Assembly: GCF_022712275.1 (NCBI RefSeq)
Contig: NZ_JALAGU010000026.1
Location: forward strand, 114,845 to 178,844
Source: Corynebacterium sp.
GTDB lineage: Bacteria; Actinomycetota; Actinomycetes; Mycobacteriales; Mycobacteriaceae
Length of the DNA: 64,000 nt
Direction: 5' to 3'
Of this stretch, positions 60,499 to 64,000 are shown piece by piece (position 1 is the first letter of the stretch; the number at the start of each line of letters is the position of its first letter). The notes under the pieces were generated by a model that saw only the letters and a list, made by a program, of their open reading frames with translations, had not been told where the DNA came from and did no database searches. A program made the position numbers and the translations under genes.

Positions 60499-62132
60499 AC
60501 CATCAGACTGTTCTCGACGCCGCGACCGATGCCGACGCCCCCGGCAACCCCGACGTTCTCGCCACCGGTGTCCCCCGTGAGGACGCCGAGCGCTACCGCA
60601 AGCTCGGTGCCTGGACCGGCGACACCCACTGGGCCCTGTTCCGCCGTGCCGTGGAATCCTGGCCCGCCGAAACCGCCGCCACCGACCGGCACCGCACCGT
60701 GACCTGGACAGGGCTGGACGAGGGCGTGTCCCGTGCCGCCGCCGTCCTGGCCGGTGCCGGGGTGGGTCGCGGTGACGGCGTCATCATCCAGCTGCCGAAC
60801 TCCGTGGCCTACCTGGAGACCGTCTTCGCCGTCTGGCGGCTCGGCGCGATCCCGGTGTTCTCCCTTCCCGCCCACGGCTCCACCGAGATCCGCCACTTCG
60901 CCTCCCACGCCCCGGCCCGGTTCTACGTCTCCACCGCGACGCCGAACCGTCACCTCGCCCGGGTGCACCGGGACGTCGCCGAGGAGGTCACCATGATCCT
61001 CGTCGACGAGGCGTCCCCGTGGGACGGGGCGGACGCCCTGCCCGTGCCGGACGCCGCGTCCGTCGCCCCCGACGAGCTCGCCTTCCTGCAGCTCTCCGGC
61101 GGCACCACCGGTGTGCCCAAGCAGATACCGAAGACCCACGACGACTACCTCTACTCCGTGCGCGCGTCCGTCGATGTCTGCGATCTGCGGCACGGGGATG
61201 TGCTGCTGGTGGCGCTGCCCGCCTCCCACAACTTCACGATGAGCTCCCCTGGCATCCTCGGCGCGGTGCAGGTCGGTGCGTCCATCGTCTTCGCCGCCGA
61301 CCCGATGCCGACTGAGGTGCTGCCGCTGATCGCCGAGCACGGTGTCACCCACCTGGCCCTGGTGCCGCCGGCGCTGATCAGTCTGCTGAACTTCCCGGAG
61401 CGCGACTCCTTCGACGTCTCCTCGGTCCGCACCGTGTGGGTCGGCGGGGCGAAACTGTCGGAAGCCGCCGCCCGTCGCGTCCACCCGGAACTCGGCTGGA
61501 CGCTCCAGCAGGTCTTCGGCATGGCTGAAGGACTGGTCAACTACACTCCGCTGGACGCCTCGATCGAGGAGACCGTCGCCACCCAGGGACGCCCCATGAG
61601 CCCGTGGGACGAGATCCGCGTGGTCGACGACGAGGACGTCGACGTGCCGGAGGGTGAGCCGGGAAATCTGCTCACCCGCGGTCCGTACACGATCCGCCGC
61701 TACCACCGTGCCCCCGAGGTCAACGCCCGGTCCTTCACCGCCGACGGCTTCTACCGCACCGGCGACATCGTCGTCTTCCGCGGCGGGACGCTCACCGTCG
61801 TCGGCCGTGCCAAGGACCAGATCAACCGGGGTGGTGAGAAGATCGCGCCGGAGGCCGTGGAGAACATCCTGCTCACCCACGACGCTGTCCACGACGTCTC
61901 TGTCGTCGGCATGCCGGATGAGGTGCTCGGTGAGAAGATCCGCGCGTTCGTCATTCCCCGGCAGGACGCCGCCTCCGATCCCGCTGCGCACGGACTCACG
62001 CCTACCAAGCTTCGGAAGTTCGCCCGCGAGGCCGGGCTGTCGAGCTTCGCGGTGCCCGACCTCATCGACATCGTCGCCGAGTTCCCGCTGACCGGCGTCG
62101 GCAAGGTCTCCAAGAAGGCTCAGCAGGCCTAG
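60495..62132 (+). CDS. Aryl-acid AMP ligase (2,3-dihydroxybenzoate or salicylate), EntE/MbtA-type
   Basis: A 545-residue adenylating enzyme that activates an aryl acid and loads it on an aryl carrier protein. Motifs: LQLSGGTTGVPKQIPKTH, HNFTMSSPG (245-253), QQVFGMAEGLVNYT, FYRTGDIVVF, GRAKDQINRGGEKIAPEAVE and GVGKVSKKA. In this family a Ser in HNxxxSSPG and Val in GLVNYT go with 2,3-dihydroxybenzoate, whereas Cys at the first position goes with salicylate; so dihydroxybenzoate is favoured. No entA/entB/entC or salicylate synthase gene is in the window. The GTG at 60495 overlaps the NRPS stop. Confidence 0.92.
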   Translation: MNHQTVLDAATDADAPGNPDVLATGVPREDAERYRKLGAWTGDTHWALFRRAVESWPAETAATDRHRTVTWTGLDEGVSRAAAVLAGAGVGRGDGVIIQLPNSVAYLETVFAVWRLGAIPVFSLPAHGSTEIRHFASHAPARFYVSTATPNRHLARVHRDVAEEVTMILVDEASPWDGADALPVPDAASVAPDELAFLQLSGGTTGVPKQIPKTHDDYLYSVRASVDVCDLRHGDVLLVALPASHNFTMSSPGILGAVQVGASIVFAADPMPTEVLPLIAEHGVTHLALVPPALISLLNFPERDSFDVSSVRTVWVGGAKLSEAAARRVHPELGWTLQQVFGMAEGLVNYTPLDASIEETVATQGRPMSPWDEIRVVDDEDVDVPEGEPGNLLTRGPYTIRRYHRAPEVNARSFTADGFYRTGDIVVFRGGTLTVVGRAKDQINRGGEKIAPEAVENILLTHDAVHDVSVVGMPDEVLGEKIRAFVIPRQDAASDPAAHGLTPTKLRKFAREAGLSSFAVPDLIDIVAEFPLTGVGKVSKKAQQA

Positions 62133-62172
62133 GCGGGCGTCCGGAGCGGTCGGGAGTCCGGAGCATCCGTCG

Positions 62173-62232
62173 AAATCTGCGGGCACGAATGCACTGAACT
62201 GCCGGGTTCACGCCATCCGTGCTCGCAGATTA
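62173..62232. repeat. Dispersed palindromic repeat, short diverged copy P7
   Basis: AATCTGCGGGCACG and CGTGCTCGCAGATT form 14-base arms with one mismatch. The arms are recognisably related to P1-P6 but lack the TCAG insert, and the loop is shorter. Between convergent genes. Confidence 0.65.
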
Positions 62233-62278
62233 CGTCTGTCGACGTCCTCCCCGAGGCACACTTCCTGACCCGGACGCG

Positions 62279-62320
62279 CGAAAGCCCCCGACCCGGACAG
62301 ACCCGGGGCGGGGGCTTTCG
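62279..62320. terminator. Bidirectional terminator between the siderophore cluster and rpsQ
   Basis: GAAAGCCCCC (62280-62289) and GGGGGCTTTC (62310-62319) form a perfect ten-base stem extended inward by GACCC/GGGG(C) pairs. It lies after the ligase gene on the plus strand and after rpsQ on the minus strand. Confidence 0.8.
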
Positions 62321-62363
62321 GTGATCAGTGACGATCAGGCGTGAGCCCTGCGGAAAGCAGAGA

Positions 62364-62645
62364 CTACTTGGCCTTCTCGATGATCTCGACGAGACGGAAG
62401 TGCTTGTCCTTGGACAGCGGGCGGGTCTCCTCGATGCGGACGAGGTCGCCGATACCGGCGGTGTTCTCCTCGTCGTGCGCCTTCACCTTGGTGTTGGTGC
62501 GCATGATCTTGCCGTAGAGCGCGTGGCGCTTACGGTCCTCGAGCTCGACAACGATGGTCTTGCTCATCTTGTCGGACACCACGTAGCCCTGACGGACCTT
62601 GCGGCTGCCCTTGGTGTTCTCGTTGGTCACGTTGGCCTCACTCAT
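62364..62645 (-). CDS. rpsQ: 30S ribosomal protein S17
   Basis: A 93-residue S17 that binds 16S rRNA early in assembly. RQGYVVSDKMSKTIVVELEDRKRHALYGK and IGDLVRIEETRPLSKDKHFRLVEI are diagnostic. The start overlaps the rpmC stop by four bases. It ends this operon segment and is followed by a terminator, whereas rplN would normally follow at once. Confidence 0.97.
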   Translation of the reverse strand: MSEANVTNENTKGSRKVRQGYVVSDKMSKTIVVELEDRKRHALYGKIMRTNTKVKAHDEENTAGIGDLVRIEETRPLSKDKHFRLVEIIEKAK

Positions 62646-62875
62646 GCTGCGTCACCCTCCGGAGCGGTGGACAGGCCCAGGTCGCGCTCGCGGAGCACGG
62701 TGTAGATCCGGGCGATGTCGCGCTTGACGGTGCCGAGGCGACGGTTGTTGGTCAGCTGACCGGTGGCGTTCTGGAAGCGCAGGTTGAACAGCTCCTCCTT
62801 CGCCTCCTTCAGCTTGGTGGTCAGCTCGTCGTTGCTGAGGTCACGGAGCTCGTGAGCCGGGGTACCGGTAGCCAT
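62642..62875 (-). CDS. rpmC: 50S ribosomal protein L29
   Basis: A 77-residue L29, located at the peptide exit tunnel. ELRDLSNDELTTKLKEAKEELFNLRFQ and TGQLTNNRRLGTVKRDIARIYTVL are typical. It overlaps both neighbours (start in the rplP stop, stop in the rpsQ start). A short C-terminal tail (STAPEGDAA) is variable in the family. Confidence 0.97.
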   Translation of the reverse strand: MATGTPAHELRDLSNDELTTKLKEAKEELFNLRFQNATGQLTNNRRLGTVKRDIARIYTVLRERDLGLSTAPEGDAA

Positions 62876-63291
62876 CAGAACTGATCCTCCTTCTTGACGA
62901 TGCGCACCTTGCAGGGGAGCTTGTTACCGGCGCGACGGAGAGCCTCGAGGGCGATCTCCTCGTTAGGGTAGGACATCTCGAACAGGATGCGGCCGGGCTT
63001 GACGTTCGCGACCCACTTCTCGACCGGGCCCTTACCGGAACCCATACGCACGCCGAGCGGCTTCTGGGTCAGCGGACGGTCCGGGAAGATGTTGATCCAC
63101 ACCTTGCCACCACGCTTGACGTGGCGGTTGATGGCGATACGAGCAGCCTCGATCTGACGGTTGGTGATGTAGGTCGGCTCCAGGGCCTGCAGGCCGTAGT
63201 CGCCGAAGGTCACGCGGTTGCCGCCCTTGGACACACCGGAACGGTGCGGCCGGTGCTGACGGCGGAACTTGACGCGCTTGGGGATAAGCAT
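62875..63291 (-). CDS. rplP: 50S ribosomal protein L16
   Basis: A 138-residue L16 that helps to form the A-site region of the large subunit. MLIPKRVKFRRQHRP, GKVWINIFPDRPLTQKPLGVRMG and GKGPVEKWVANVKPG are nearly invariant. It starts three bases after the rpsC stop codon. Confidence 0.98.
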   Translation of the reverse strand: MLIPKRVKFRRQHRPHRSGVSKGGNRVTFGDYGLQALEPTYITNRQIEAARIAINRHVKRGGKVWINIFPDRPLTQKPLGVRMGSGKGPVEKWVANVKPGRILFEMSYPNEEIALEALRRAGNKLPCKVRIVKKEDQF

Positions 63292-63294
63292 GGG

Positions 63295-64000
63295 TTAACC
63301 CTCCTGCTTCTGGTCGGCACGCTGCCGGCGGGCCCCACCGCGACGCGGACGCTCACGACGGGCGCCACCGCGGGAGTTGCGCTCGTCACGGGCGTTCAGC
63401 AGAGACTCGCGGCGGCCGCCGACGACGTCACCCTTGTAGATCCAGACCTTCACGCCGATGCGGCCGAAGGTGGTGTGGGCCTCGTAGGTGCCGTAGTCGA
63501 TCTCGGCGCGCAGGGTGTGCAGCGGAACGCGACCCTCGTGGTAACGCTCGGTGCGGCCCATCTCAGCGCCGCCCAGACGACCGGAGCAGACGACCTTGAT
63601 GCCCTTCACCTGGGGCTGGCGCATCGCGGACTGGATGGCCTTGCGCATCGCGCGGCGGAAGGCCACGCGGTTGCTCAGCTGCTCAGCGATGGACTGGGCC
63701 ACCAGCTGGGCGTTCGCGTCGATGTTCTTGACCTCGAGGATGTTCAGCTGGACCTGCTTACCGGTCAGCTTCTCCAGACGGCCACGGATCCGGTCGGCCT
63801 CGGCGCCGCGGCGACCGATGACGATACCCGGGCGGGCGGTGTGGATGTCCACGCGGACGCGGTCGCGGGTGCGCTCGATGACGACGTCGGCGATGCCGGC
63901 GCGGTCGAGGCCCTTCGACAGGAACTCGCGGATCTTGATGTCCTCGGCGAGGTAGTCAGCGTACTGCTTGTCGGCGTACCAGCGGGAGCGCCACTCGGAA
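63295..64000 (-). CDS. rpsC: 30S ribosomal protein S3 (5' end outside the window)
   Basis: The C-terminal ~235 residues of S3; the frame continues past the window edge (SEWRSRWYADKQYADYLAEDI at the cut). The KH-domain signature is TARPGIVIGRRGAEADRIR, followed by GRLGGAEMGRTERYHEGRVPLHTLRAEIDYG. The tail is an Arg/Gly-rich extension (SRGGARRERPRRGGARRQR) as in actinobacterial S3. The true start is beyond 64000, so an internal ATG at 63852 should not be taken as start. Confidence 0.96.
   Translation of the reverse strand, partial: SEWRSRWYADKQYADYLAEDIKIREFLSKGLDRAGIADVVIERTRDRVRVDIHTARPGIVIGRRGAEADRIRGRLEKLTGKQVQLNILEVKNIDANAQLVAQSIAEQLSNRVAFRRAMRKAIQSAMRQPQVKGIKVVCSGRLGGAEMGRTERYHEGRVPLHTLRAEIDYGTYEAHTTFGRIGVKVWIYKGDVVGGRRESLLNARDERNSRGGARRERPRRGGARRQRADQKQEG

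Noticed and set aside
30069..62363. Integrative element or prophage inserted between rpsQ and rplN
   Set aside because: No integrase, transposase, phage gene or flanking direct repeat was found, and both sides have ordinary terminators.

Overview
The window is high-GC actinobacterial DNA and is best explained as a chromosome segment of a Corynebacterium-like organism. The evidence is the narKGHJI plus molybdenum-cofactor gene layout, DtxR-like and McbR-like boxes, frequent GTGA/ATGA start-stop overlaps, and ribosomal-protein genes split between rpsQ and rplN as in corynebacteria. The genus is inferred; the species cannot be told. No tRNA, rRNA, integrase, transposase or CRISPR array was seen.

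Region 1 (1-15.6 kb) is a molybdenum and nitrate-respiration block. It holds ohr, then modA-modB-moeA on the minus strand with no modC, then mobA, a mog-like gene, narK-narG-narH-narJ-narI and moaA. mobA and moaA share a nearly identical promoter/leader about 100 bp long. Region 2 (16-28.5 kb) is nitrate assimilation: a second NarK-type transporter, a nitrate reductase fused to an NADPH diflavin reductase, nirB-nirD, and the siroheme genes cysG and hemD (the latter with a winged-helix tail). Nitrate import, reduction to nitrite and ammonium, and cofactor supply are therefore grouped. An intergenic island at 21.7-22.8 kb is full of palindromes and tandem repeats.

Region 3: rplN-rplX-rplE (28.8-30.1 kb, minus strand) and rpsC-rplP-rpmC-rpsQ (62.4-64 kb, minus strand) are parts of one ancestral ribosomal-protein operon, here separated by about 32 kb. 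The inserted segment has four parts. (a) Four consecutive small secreted proteins, each with its own hairpin terminator or close to one (30.7-33.2 kb). (b) A DtxR-box-preceded siderophore uptake operon of two FecCD permeases, an ATPase and a siderophore-interacting protein. (c) Two sulfur-scavenging operons (40-48.8 kb) of flavin-dependent monooxygenases, each starting directly behind an identical McbR-like box. (d) A siderophore biosynthesis cluster (48.8-62.1 kb): two GNAT N-acyltransferases, a lysine/ornithine N-hydroxylase, a stand-alone adenylation enzyme, a stand-alone aryl-carrier protein, a 2236-residue NRPS (C-A-T-degenerate E-C-T-TE) and a DHB/salicylate-AMP ligase.

The biosynthetic logic I infer is: an aryl acid is activated and loaded on the free carrier protein, condensed with the amino acid chosen by the NRPS A domain, then joined to a second residue loaded in trans by the stand-alone A enzyme and released by the thioesterase; an N-hydroxylated, N-acylated lysine or ornithine supplies hydroxamate. 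Candidate DtxR boxes precede both uptake and synthesis genes. Seven copies of an ~80-bp palindrome (one shorter and divergent) lie only between genes, two of them directly upstream of the McbR-box promoters.
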